This document shows positions 1-5,252 of a stretch of 5,252 nucleotides of DNA, in pieces; positions within the stretch are counted from its first letter, which is position 1, and each line of letters begins with the position of its first letter. The stretch comes from Flavobacteriales bacterium (lineage in GTDB: Bacteria > Bacteroidota > Bacteroidia > Flavobacteriales_F > PHOS-HE28): positions 1 to 5,252 of the forward strand of contig JACJZG010000056.1 of assembly GCA_020635715.1 (NCBI GenBank), read 5' to 3'. A program made the position numbers and the translations under genes. The notes under the pieces are model-generated. The model saw nothing but the letters and a program-made list of their open reading frames with translations. It did not search any database and was not told where the DNA came from.

Positions 1-103
1 GAACCACCAGCGAAAGGGGGCGAAATGAACCGGCACCGGCTCGAAAGTAGCTCGTCCGTTGGTGGTGGCTCCGGATCCAAGCGCTCACATTTGCCCCGCA
101 CCG
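1..103. other. left-edge stretch with no assignable gene
   Basis: This is the region left of the acyltransferase start. On the plus strand three short reading frames run in from the edge and stop at 26-28 (TGA), 48-50 (TAG) and 121-123 (TGA). Any of these could be the tail of an upstream gene, but the visible residues are too few to recognise. TTG/GTG codons at 59, 62 and 65 are in frame with the acyltransferase and could extend it by up to 15 residues. That extension (rich in Pro, Ala and Ser) does not look like the conserved N-terminus of the family. A CACATTTG string at 86-93 resembles a Bacteroidota -7 box with one mismatch, but lies only 10 bases from the ATG and lacks a well-spaced -33 TTG. 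Confidence 0.4.
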
Positions 104-1222
104 ATGGACCCACGACTCAGTGACAAGATCCGGGTGATCTCCTTGATCACCATGGTATTGCTCACCTTGGTGCACGCCTACACGTATCCGTCGAACACCT
201 TCCACGGCCAGGTGCTTTCCTGGGACGGGCTCAACTTCGGCATCCAGTATCTGGTGAGCCAGGGCCTCTCGCGCTTCCGGGTGCCCATGTTCTTCATCCT
301 TTCCGGGTACTTCTTCCACCGTGCCGTGTTGCGACCGGGCGATGGCTTCCTGCCCCAATTCCAGAAGCGCCTGCGCACCATCGCACTGCCCTACCTGCTG
401 TGGTCCATCGCCGGTTTCCTGCTCTATCTGCTCATGCAATGGCCCGCCTCGATGCGTGGCCTTTTCCCCAACAATCCGGTCTGGGGGCTGTCCGCGGTGC
501 AGGTGTTGAACAAGATCCTTCTGGACCCGATCCCCTACCAGCTCTGGTTCCTGCGTGACCTGATGGTGCTCTTTGCCCTGAGCCCGTTGTTCATTTTCCT
601 TATAACACGTGTGGGTGCCTGGGTACTTCTCCCCGCCGCCATCACCTGGTGGTTCGAGATCGACCTGGTGGTGCTGGCCAACGAATCGTTGCCCTTCTAC
701 CTGGCCGGGGCGTGGTTGTTCATGCGCGGACCTAGCGAGGCGCCTGCCTTGACGACCGGCCAGCGGCGCACACTGGTGGCAAGTTGGATGGTCCTGTTGG
801 TGGTGAAGACCGCCGTGGTCCTCTTCAACGTCGTGGATGCCGATGTGGTGCGCGTGATGCACAAGTTATCGACGGTACTGGGACTTGCGGCGGTATGGGT
901 GTGGTATGACCTTGTGGTGGGCGAAGGTGATGTCCGGGGAAGCTTCTTATTCAAGCTCTCGGCCTATTCCTTCTTCCTCTACGCCGCGCACGAGCCCTTG
1001 ATCACCGTGGTGAAGAAGAGCCTCTTCCTGCTGGTGGGCGATTCTCCCTTGACCGCGCTGGCGATCTACGTGGTGGCGCCCTTGGTGACCATGGTGATCT
1101 GCTTTAGCGCTGCGGCCTGGCTCTCCCGCCATGTGCCAGTGTTGTACGGCTACTTCACCGGTGGCCGTGGTCTTCCGAAGACGAGGACACGGCCGGCCAC
1201 CGCCGCGTTCTTCCAACGTTGA
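104..1222 (+). CDS. acyltransferase family 3 membrane protein
   Basis: This is a 372-residue integral membrane protein of the acyltransferase-3 family, which moves acyl groups (often acetyl) onto cell-surface glycans, lipids or small molecules. Roughly ten hydrophobic segments are visible (about residues 10-28, 58-72, 93-112, 147-168, 171-183, 192-207, 224-244, 255-272, 286-303 and 316-340). Family landmarks are His24 at the end of TM1 (LVHAY), RVPMFFILSGYFF at 59-71, LPYLLW at 95-100, LWFLRDLM at 147-154 and SFFLYAAHEPL at 289-299. A positively charged tail (KTRTR) follows the last helix. ATG 104 is chosen because it places the conserved charged residues just ahead of TM1; TTG 59 is an alternative start. 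The Arg expected eleven positions before His24 is Ser13, an oddity for the family. The acceptor substrate cannot be inferred: no glycan or O-antigen genes are visible nearby. It converges on purC with a 9-bp gap and no room for a separate terminator. Confidence 0.9.
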   Translation: MDPRLSDKIRVISLITMVLLTLVHAYTYPSNTFHGQVLSWDGLNFGIQYLVSQGLSRFRVPMFFILSGYFFHRAVLRPGDGFLPQFQKRLRTIALPYLLWSIAGFLLYLLMQWPASMRGLFPNNPVWGLSAVQVLNKILLDPIPYQLWFLRDLMVLFALSPLFIFLITRVGAWVLLPAAITWWFEIDLVVLANESLPFYLAGAWLFMRGPSEAPALTTGQRRTLVASWMVLLVVKTAVVLFNVVDADVVRVMHKLSTVLGLAAVWVWYDLVVGEGDVRGSFLFKLSAYSFFLYAAHEPLITVVKKSLFLLVGDSPLTALAIYVVAPLVTMVICFSAAAWLSRHVPVLYGYFTGGRGLPKTRTRPATAAFFQR

Positions 1223-1231
1223 GCCCGCGTA

Positions 1232-2185
1232 TCAGCGGAGGTAGTTGCTCAGCGCTTCCTGCACCCGTGCATTCCTGTCGCCTTCAGGCGCTGGCACGAA
1301 CTGCTGCCCCGTGATCCTTTCATAGAGTTCCGTGTAGCGCTCGGTCACGCTGCGCACGAAGGCATCGTCCATCACCGGGACCTGCTGGCCCTCCTTGCCC
1401 ATGAAGTCATGCGCGATGAGCCATTCCCGCACGAACTCCTTGCTCAACTGCTTCTGTGCCTCTCCCCGCTCCTGCCGCTCCGCGTATCCATCGGCGTGGA
1501 AGTAGCGCGAACTGTCCGGGGTATGCACCTCATCGATCAACAGGATACGGCCATCCGATGTCCGCCCGAACTCGTACTTGGTGTCCACCAGTATCAAGCC
1601 GCGCTCCCGGGCGATCCGCGTGCCTTCAGCGAAGAGGTCCAGCGCATGGCGGCACAGCAGCTCCCATTCGGCGGGCGTGCAGATGCCACGGTCCATGATC
1701 TCCTGTGGGGTGATGTCCTCATCATGCCCTTCGGACGCCTTGGTGCTCGGGGTGATCAGTGGCTCGGGGAAGCGATCGTTCTCGCGGAGGCCTCCGGCCA
1801 TGGTCGCTCCACAGAGGGTGCGCTGGCCTGCCTTGTACTGCCGCCAGGCATGACCGGCCAGGTAGCCGCGCACCACCATCTCCACCGGAATGGTCTTCGC
1901 CGTGTGGCCGATCACCACGTTCGGGTCTGGTGTCCCGATGGCCCAGTTGGGCGCCACATGCGCCGTGGCTTGCAGCATGTGCCAGCTCAGCTGTGTGAGC
2001 ACCTGTCCCTTGTGCGGGATGCCTCGTGGCAGGATCACATCGAAGGCACTGATCCTGTCCGTGGCCACGAGGATCGTGCGGCCGTCCTGCAGGTGGTACA
2101 CATCGCGCACCTTGCCGCGGTGGATGGATGCGACACCTGGCAGCTGCAGGTCGGTACGCATCAAGGTGGCATCCATGGTGGTCAT
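1232..2185 (-). CDS. purC: phosphoribosylaminoimidazole-succinocarboxamide synthase (SAICAR synthetase)
   Basis: This cytoplasmic enzyme of de novo purine synthesis joins CAIR and aspartate with ATP to give SAICAR. The 317-residue protein is the long form, compared with about 237 residues in E. coli. Visible signature blocks are GKVRDVY (24-30), ATDRISAFDVILP (41-53), EMVVRGYLAGHAWRQY (102-117), STKASEGHDEDI (147-158), LVDTKYEFG (199-207) and LIDEVHTPDSSRY (216-228). These cover the nucleotide-binding and CAIR/aspartate-binding regions, and none is visibly damaged. The ATG at 2185 overlaps the phoH stop as ATGA, with a weak GGAAG upstream, which suggests translational coupling. A second in-frame ATG at 2176 (codon 4) could also serve. 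It is the distal gene of a phoH-purC operon and has no obvious promoter of its own. The gene is complete, with TGA at 1234-1232. Confidence 0.97.
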   Translation of the reverse strand: MTTMDATLMRTDLQLPGVASIHRGKVRDVYHLQDGRTILVATDRISAFDVILPRGIPHKGQVLTQLSWHMLQATAHVAPNWAIGTPDPNVVIGHTAKTIPVEMVVRGYLAGHAWRQYKAGQRTLCGATMAGGLRENDRFPEPLITPSTKASEGHDEDITPQEIMDRGICTPAEWELLCRHALDLFAEGTRIARERGLILVDTKYEFGRTSDGRILLIDEVHTPDSSRYFHADGYAERQERGEAQKQLSKEFVREWLIAHDFMGKEGQQVPVMDDAFVRSVTERYTELYERITGQQFVPAPEGDRNARVQEALSNYLR

Positions 2186-3147
2186 GACTTCCGTTCGTTC
2201 TTCGCCTCCAACTCGCGGAAGGCCTTGAGCACCTTCGTCACGAGTTCGTGGCGGATCACGTCCTTCTCGTCGAGCTCCACCACCGCCACGCCTTCCACGT
2301 TGCGCAGCATGTTCACCACGGGAAGCAGGCCACTGGGCTGCCGGTCGGGCAGGTCCACCTGGGTGGCATCGCCGGTGATCACGAACTTGGCATTGCGCCC
2401 CATCCGCGTAAGGAACATCTTGAGCTGGGTGAGCGTGGCGTTCTGGGCTTCGTCCAGGATGACGAAGGCGTGATCGAGCGTGCGGCCGCGCATGAATGCG
2501 AGCGGAGCGATCTGGATAACGCCCTCGTCCAGGTGGTCGGCGAGCTTGGAGGCGGGTATCATTTCCCGCAGAGCATCATAGAGCGGTTGCAGGTAGGGAT
2601 CGAGCTTCTCGCGCAGGTCGCCAGGCAGGAAACCGAGGTTCTCCCCGGCCTCCACAGCCGGTCGGGTGAGCACGATGCGGCGCACCTTGCGCTCCTTGAG
2701 CGCCTTCACGGCGAGCGCCACGGCGGTGTAGGTCTTCCCCGTTCCAGCAGGGCCGATCGCGAAGACCATGTCGTTGGCCGCGACCGCCTCCACCAATCGC
2801 TCCTGGTTGGGGGTGCGCGCCTTCACCCGCAGGCCGGCGTTGCCGTAGACCAATACATCGGCCTCGTCCGGATTCTCGCGTTCGCCAGGGCTGGCCTGCG
2901 TGCCCATGATGTCATCGAGCACCTTGCGCGGGAGCTCGTTGTAACGGGCGGCATGCTCCAGAAGCTGCTTGAAACGCTCCTCGAACTGCGTGATGTCGTT
3001 CTCCGTACCGCTCAACTTGAGGGTATCCCCGCGCGCAATGATGCTGAGCTTGGGGAAGTGCCCGCGGATGATCCGCAGGTTGGCGTCGTTGGCGCCCAAG
3101 ACCTCCACGGGGTCCACCCCGGTGATCGTGATCAGCTTCTCAATCAA
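2182..3147 (-). CDS. PhoH-like P-loop ATPase (YbeZ/PhoH family)
   Basis: This 321-residue cytoplasmic ATPase belongs to the PhoH family, related to superfamily 1 helicases and linked in bacteria to RNA processing and ribosome biology. Residues 1 to about 80 form the family's N-terminal domain (ITGVDPVEVLGAND, FPKLSIIARGDTLKLSG), which resembles a KH-like RNA-binding fold. A variable linker (about 82-110) follows. The ATPase domain has Walker A GPAGTGKT (132-139), the family block LTRPAVEAGENLGFLPGDL (160-178), Walker B VILDEAQN (229-236) and ITGDATQVDLP (257-267), all intact. The start is read as TTG at 3147: no in-frame ATG lies nearby (next Met is residue 81) and TTG places the conserved start of the N-terminal domain correctly. 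Upstream is only a weak GAAAG. Its TGA overlaps purC in ATGA, so the two genes are probably co-transcribed. The usual partner ybeY is not next to it here. Confidence 0.93.
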   Translation of the reverse strand: MIEKLITITGVDPVEVLGANDANLRIIRGHFPKLSIIARGDTLKLSGTENDITQFEERFKQLLEHAARYNELPRKVLDDIMGTQASPGERENPDEADVLVYGNAGLRVKARTPNQERLVEAVAANDMVFAIGPAGTGKTYTAVALAVKALKERKVRRIVLTRPAVEAGENLGFLPGDLREKLDPYLQPLYDALREMIPASKLADHLDEGVIQIAPLAFMRGRTLDHAFVILDEAQNATLTQLKMFLTRMGRNAKFVITGDATQVDLPDRQPSGLLPVVNMLRNVEGVAVVELDEKDVIRHELVTKVLKAFRELEAKNERKS

Positions 3148-3168
3148 AGTAACTTTCGATCGTTGATT
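3142..3168. promoter_or_regulatory. nested inverted repeats over the phoH start
   Basis: AATCAA at 3142-3147 is the exact reverse complement of TTGATT at 3163-3168, with a 15-base interval. Inside it, AAAGT (3146-3150) and ACTTT (3152-3156) form an 11-base interrupted palindrome, and CGATCG at 3157-3162 is a perfect palindrome. The TTG start codon of phoH (3147-3145) lies within one arm. In the phoH transcript the outer repeat could pair and cover the start codon. In DNA the dyads could bind a regulator acting on the divergent phoH and DUF62 genes. Short dyads are common by chance, so the function is inferred only. Confidence 0.25.
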
Positions 3169-3199
3169 TCTTCCGCCCGAACCCCCTTCCGGCCCGGGA

Positions 3200-3207
3200 T
3201 AGTTTTG
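3200..3207 (+). promoter_or_regulatory. putative Bacteroidota -7 promoter box for the DUF62 gene
   Basis: TAGTTTTG matches the Bacteroidota primary-sigma -7 consensus TAnnTTTG at every fixed position. Transcription would start near 3214, leaving a leader of about 30 bases before the ATG at 3246, which is a sensible geometry. No TTG is found at the usual 17-23 base distance upstream (about 3174-3182), so the -33 element is missing or degenerate. The leader shows no clear Shine-Dalgarno, which is normal in this phylum. Confidence 0.45.
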
Positions 3208-3245
3208 GACGCCGAAGGTAGACGTTGCCTTCGCTCCGAAGTGCC

Positions 3246-4058
3246 ATGTCCATCATCACCCTCACCACCGACATGGGCCTGCGGGACCATTATGTGGCCA
3301 CGGTGAAGGGTGCGATCTGGACCCAGTACCCCGAGGCGCGCATCGTGGACATCAGCCACGGTATCAAGCCCTTCGACAGCGCCCAGGCGGCCTTTGTGCT
3401 GCGGCAGGCCTATCCCGAGTTCCCGCGCGGCACCATCCACATCATCGGGGTGAACCCGGAGGCCGATGGGCAGACCCCGCATTTGGTGGTGCGTCACGAT
3501 GGCCATTACTTCATCGGTGCGGACAATGGCATCTTCTCGCTGCTGTTCGAAGGCATGCCGCACGAGGCCTTCGAGCTTACCATGAAGCTGGACAACGACC
3601 ACGCGGCCTTCCCCACCCGCAGTGTGTTCGTGAAGGCGGCCTGCCACCTGGCGCGCGGCGGAACCGTGGATGTGATCGGGCGGAAGGTGGCCCGAGTAAA
3701 GGAGCTGATCGGGTTCAAGCCCGCAGTGGACCCCACCAGCATCCGGGGCAAGGTCGTGTATATCGACAGCTACGGCAACCTGGTGACCAACGTGCGCAAG
3801 CAGTTGTTCGACGATGTGTGCAAAGGGCGCTCCTTCCGCATTGGTTTCGGTCATCGGGAGGACGACATCCTGAACCTGCATGGTTCCTATGGCGATGTGC
3901 CACAGGGCGAACGCGTGGCCTTCTTCAACGCCACCGGGCTACTGGAGATCGCTGTGAACAAGGGTGTGGAGGGCTTCGGTGGTGGTGCGGCCCGGCTCTT
4001 CGGAGTACACAACGAGGACACCGTGCGGATCGAGTTCGGAGAACGACTGCGGAATTGA
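3246..4058 (+). CDS. SAM hydroxide adenosyltransferase (DUF62) family protein with non-canonical active site
   Basis: Canonical members of this family, related to fluorinase and chlorinase, use water to cleave S-adenosylmethionine to adenosine and methionine. The 270-residue protein has normal family length and both domains. The N-terminal domain opens with IITLTTDMGLRDHYVATVKG (3-22) and carries DISHGI (35-40) and YFIGADNGIFSLL (88-100). The C-terminal domain has YIDSYGNLVTN (172-182), HGSYGDVPQGE (212-222), NATGLLEIAVNKG (228-240) and a closing GGGAARLFGV (245-254). ATG 3246 fits the conserved N-terminus better than TTG 3225. In archaeal PH0463 the catalytic triad is Asp68-Arg75-His127. By motif alignment the equivalents here are Asn70 (GVNPEAD), Thr77 and Pro123 (AFPTRS), so catalysis may differ or be absent. 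It is divergent from phoH-purC. Fold assignment is firm; activity is uncertain. Confidence 0.9.
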   Translation: MSIITLTTDMGLRDHYVATVKGAIWTQYPEARIVDISHGIKPFDSAQAAFVLRQAYPEFPRGTIHIIGVNPEADGQTPHLVVRHDGHYFIGADNGIFSLLFEGMPHEAFELTMKLDNDHAAFPTRSVFVKAACHLARGGTVDVIGRKVARVKELIGFKPAVDPTSIRGKVVYIDSYGNLVTNVRKQLFDDVCKGRSFRIGFGHREDDILNLHGSYGDVPQGERVAFFNATGLLEIAVNKGVEGFGGGAARLFGVHNEDTVRIEFGERLRN

Positions 4059-4102
4059 CGGCTTCGTTAGGTTCGCGGCGGCCCATTGTGGTCATCAAGC
4101 CG
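4059..4102. repeat. inverted repeat in the DUF62-ABM gap
   Basis: CGGCTT at 4059-4064, directly after the DUF62 stop codon, is the exact reverse complement of AAGCCG at 4097-4102, just before the ABM start. The 32-base interval is long for a hairpin and no T-tract follows, so it is not a convincing terminator. It may be chance. Confidence 0.15.
4068..4075 (+). promoter_or_regulatory. possible -7 box ahead of the ABM gene
   Basis: TAGGTTCG matches TAnnTTTG with one mismatch (C for T). It would give a start near 4082 and a leader of about 28 bases. A CTG at 4047-4049, 18 bases upstream, is at best a degenerate -33 TTG. The ABM gene may equally be transcribed from the DUF62 promoter, since the gap is only 51 bp. 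Confidence 0.2.
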
Positions 4103-4109
4103 AACCCCC

Positions 4110-4406
4110 ATGATCGTCCGCATCGTCAAGATGACCTTCCGGCCCGAGGAGATCGAGCGCTTCCAAGCGCACTTCGAGGGCTGGAAACCGCGCATCCGTT
4201 CGTTCCCCGGTTGCCGGCACCTCGAACTGTTGCACGATGTGGACGACCCACGGATCTTCTTCACTTACAGTCACTGGGACGGCCATGCGGACCTGGAGAA
4301 CTACCGGATCTCCCCGGTCTTCGCAGAGGTGTGGCCCACGGTGAAAGCGCTCTTCGCGGCCCCGGCGGAGGCGTGGAGCATGGAGCGCGAGCACCTCCTG
4401 CCCTAA
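4110..4406 (+). CDS. small ABM-domain (antibiotic biosynthesis monooxygenase-like) protein
   Basis: This 98-residue single-domain protein has the ferredoxin-like alpha/beta ABM fold, usually a dimer. Members include quinol monooxygenases and haem-degrading enzymes, but many have no known activity. The visible pattern is a first strand MIVRIVKMTF (1-10), a helix EEIERFQAHFEGWKPRIRSF (13-32), the typical turn FPGCRHLELLHDVDDP (32-47), the strand IFFTYSHWDG (49-58), then the helix DLENYRISPVFAEVWPTVKALF (61-82), ending shortly after AWSME. The PGCxxLELL...FFTYSxW...L..YR.S..F pattern is that of the small ABM proteins common in Bacteroidota. ATG 4110 starts at the first beta strand; TTG 4086 would add eight unlikely residues. 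It lies 51 bp after the DUF62 gene on the same strand. The substrate cannot be told from sequence, and the name should not be read as evidence of antibiotic synthesis. Confidence 0.82.
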   Translation: MIVRIVKMTFRPEEIERFQAHFEGWKPRIRSFPGCRHLELLHDVDDPRIFFTYSHWDGHADLENYRISPVFAEVWPTVKALFAAPAEAWSMEREHLLP

Positions 4407-4435
4407 CGTCCGATCGTTGACCGCGTTCGTCGTTC

Positions 4436-4460
4436 CCGGATCGTGATCCGGCCAGCTTTT
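4436..4460 (+). terminator. weak candidate terminator after the ABM gene
   Basis: CCGGAT (4436-4441) and ATCCGG (4446-4451) form a perfect 6-bp stem with a CGTG loop, about 30 bases past the ABM stop codon. A short TTTT run follows at 4457-4460 after a five-base gap. The T-tract is short and displaced, so intrinsic termination would be weak. It is the best candidate in the 91-bp gap before the TPR gene. Confidence 0.3.
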
Positions 4461-4465
4461 CCGGC

Positions 4466-4497
4466 GAACGGTCCGTTCTTTGTTCGATCTTCGGACC
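4466..4497. promoter_or_regulatory. overlapping dyads directly upstream of the TPR gene
   Basis: GAACGG (4466-4471), a central T, and CCGTTC (4473-4478) form a 13-base interrupted palindrome with perfect 6-base arms. Overlapping it, GGTCCG (4470-4475) pairs perfectly with CGGACC (4492-4497), the latter touching the ATG at 4498. The two structures share bases 4470-4475 and could not form together. They could be an operator or alternative leader hairpins affecting initiation of the TPR protein, or chance. No clear -7 box is recognisable here. Confidence 0.25.
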
Positions 4498-5252
4498 ATG
4501 TTGCGCTCCCTGACCGCCTGTGTGGCCGTACTGCCGGTACTGCTCCTTGCACAGGCCACTGCCGATGACCACTTGAAGAACGCACAGTCCGCTTACAAGG
4601 CGAATGACCTGGTGGTGGCCCTCGCGCACGCCGACAGCGCCATTGGGCTGGACCCCTCCATTCCAGGCGGGTACAAATTGCGTGGCGACATCAAACAGCG
4701 GCAGCAGGACATGCACGGCGCCTTGATGGATTATGTGAAGGCCGAAAAGGTGGAACCTGAGAACGCCCGCCTGTTCGTGAGCCGTTCGGCGGTGCACATC
4801 ACCGAGCAGCGCGTGAAGGAGGCCATGCGCGACATCGAGCGGGCCATCGACCTGGACGACAAGGACCCCGATGCCTGGTACAACCGGGCCTGCGCCAATT
4901 ACCTGGGCCGGAACAATGAGGGAGCGTTGCGGGACCTGGAGCGTTGTCTGGACCTGCGACCGAACAACGCAGATGCCCTCTTCCTGCGCGGCGTGGTGAA
5001 GGGCGAACTCTTCAAGGAGGAGGCGGGCATCCTGGACCTGGAGGCCGCGTTGAACCTGAAGCCCGGCATAGCCGATGGCCTGATGAGCCTGGCGGTGCTG
5101 CAGTTCGAAACGGGTCGCTACCAGGAGGCCATCAACAACTTCACGAAGGTGATCGACGCGGAGGACGAGTCGCTGAAGGATGCGCTCTATTACCGGGCCG
5201 ACTGCTACTACGCGTTGAAGAACAAGGAGATGGCCTGTGAGAGCTGGCGGGA
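4498..5252 (+). CDS. exported tetratricopeptide-repeat protein (3' end outside window)
   Basis: The reading frame is open from ATG 4498 to the right edge, giving 251 codons with no stop. Residues 1-22 look like a Sec signal peptide: Arg3, a hydrophobic core (VAVLPVLLLA) and an Ala-rich cleavage zone (AQA/ATA). There is no lipobox, so a periplasmic location is likely. The rest is TPR in exact 34-residue register, with repeats starting near residues 25, 59, 93, 127, 161 and 195 and a seventh from 229. Typical signatures are YNRACANYLGRNNEGALRDL (128-147), LEAALNLKPG (181-190) and TGRYQEAINNF (205-215). The visible end, ACESWR (246-251), matches the ACxxW motif that often closes TPR arrays in Bacteroidota, so the protein may finish soon after the edge. 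TPRs form a superhelical protein-binding scaffold; the partner is unknown. It lies 91 bp after the ABM gene, probably as a separate transcription unit. Confidence 0.9.
   Translation, partial: MLRSLTACVAVLPVLLLAQATADDHLKNAQSAYKANDLVVALAHADSAIGLDPSIPGGYKLRGDIKQRQQDMHGALMDYVKAEKVEPENARLFVSRSAVHITEQRVKEAMRDIERAIDLDDKDPDAWYNRACANYLGRNNEGALRDLERCLDLRPNNADALFLRGVVKGELFKEEAGILDLEAALNLKPGIADGLMSLAVLQFETGRYQEAINNFTKVIDAEDESLKDALYYRADCYYALKNKEMACESWR

Noticed and set aside
86..93. CACATTTG as a -7 promoter box for the acyltransferase
   Set aside because: It mismatches the first consensus base, would leave a leader of only a few bases, and the only upstream TTG (59-61) is 24 bases away, outside the usual spacing.
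1220..1251. Terminator between the convergent acyltransferase and purC genes
   Set aside because: The gap is 9 bp. GAGC at 1221-1224 and GCTC at 1248-1251 could pair, but only over four bases and without a T-tract on either strand.
1409..2473. Long plus-strand open frame (about 354 codons) antisense to purC and the end of phoH
   Set aside because: It lies opposite two well-conserved genes, its translation shows no recognisable domain and low-complexity Arg/His/Gly-rich stretches, and long antisense frames are expected in GC-rich coding DNA.
3145..3152. TTACTTTG on the minus strand as a -7 promoter box for phoH
   Set aside because: It has one mismatch to TAnnTTTG and overlaps the start codon, so transcription would begin inside the gene with no suitable later start codon.
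2248..3306. Long plus-strand open frame (about 352 codons) antisense to phoH and running into the DUF62 gene
   Set aside because: It overlaps intact phoH motifs (Walker A and B) on the other strand and crosses the DUF62 start in another frame; its translation is a compositional shadow.
3144..3881. Minus-strand open frame of about 245 codons opposite the DUF62 gene
   Set aside because: The plus-strand frame has clear family motifs throughout. The antisense translation is His/Val/Asp-rich without any domain.
4110..4406. A sign of an antibiotic biosynthesis cluster because of the ABM domain
   Set aside because: Small ABM proteins are widespread housekeeping or unknown-function proteins, and no biosynthetic, transport or resistance genes are nearby.
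4261..4797. Minus-strand open frame of about 178 codons opposite the ABM and TPR genes
   Set aside because: It spans two plus-strand genes and the gap between them, and its translation has no recognisable feature.

Overview
The window looks like a stretch of core chromosome from a GC-rich member of the Bacteroidota, perhaps a high-GC Flavobacteriales-like lineage. This rests on four things: a phoH-purC pair divergent from a SAM-hydrolase-like gene, an arrangement I recall as common in that phylum; the long (~317 aa) form of PurC; a small MIVRIVKMTF-type ABM protein; and a TPR protein whose last visible repeat ends in the ACxxW signature familiar from Bacteroidota TPR proteins. A perfect TAnnTTTG-type -7 box also fits, while clear Shine-Dalgarno sequences are scarce. 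Base composition is GC-rich (about 60% by eye, not counted) and even throughout. I see no insertion sequence, phage gene, tRNA, rRNA or CRISPR array.

Layout. Positions 1-103 hold no assignable gene. At 104-1222 (+) lies a multi-pass membrane acyltransferase of family 3. It converges, with only 9 bp between stop codons, on a two-gene minus-strand operon: phoH-like ATPase (3147-2182), then purC (2185-1232), the two sharing an ATGA stop/start overlap. A 98-bp divergent region (3148-3245) separates phoH from a SAM hydroxide adenosyltransferase (DUF62) family gene (3246-4058, +). Next, same strand, are a small antibiotic-biosynthesis-monooxygenase-like (ABM) protein (4110-4406) and an exported tetratricopeptide-repeat protein (4498 to beyond the right edge) with at least six complete 34-residue repeats in exact register.

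How the genes may work together. PurC catalyses a step of de novo purine synthesis. PhoH-like proteins are P-loop ATPases linked to RNA metabolism. Canonical DUF62 enzymes split SAM to adenosine and methionine. A nucleotide/RNA housekeeping neighbourhood is therefore plausible, but a joint pathway is inference. The acyltransferase, ABM protein and TPR protein have no evident link to it.

The window does not show a clear new multi-gene system. The most interesting points are a DUF62 protein in which the Asp-Arg-His catalytic triad known from archaeal homologues appears replaced (Asn70, Thr77, Pro123); an acyltransferase lacking the Arg of the usual R-X10-H motif; a TTG start codon of phoH sitting inside nested inverted repeats; and two overlapping dyads just ahead of the TPR gene.
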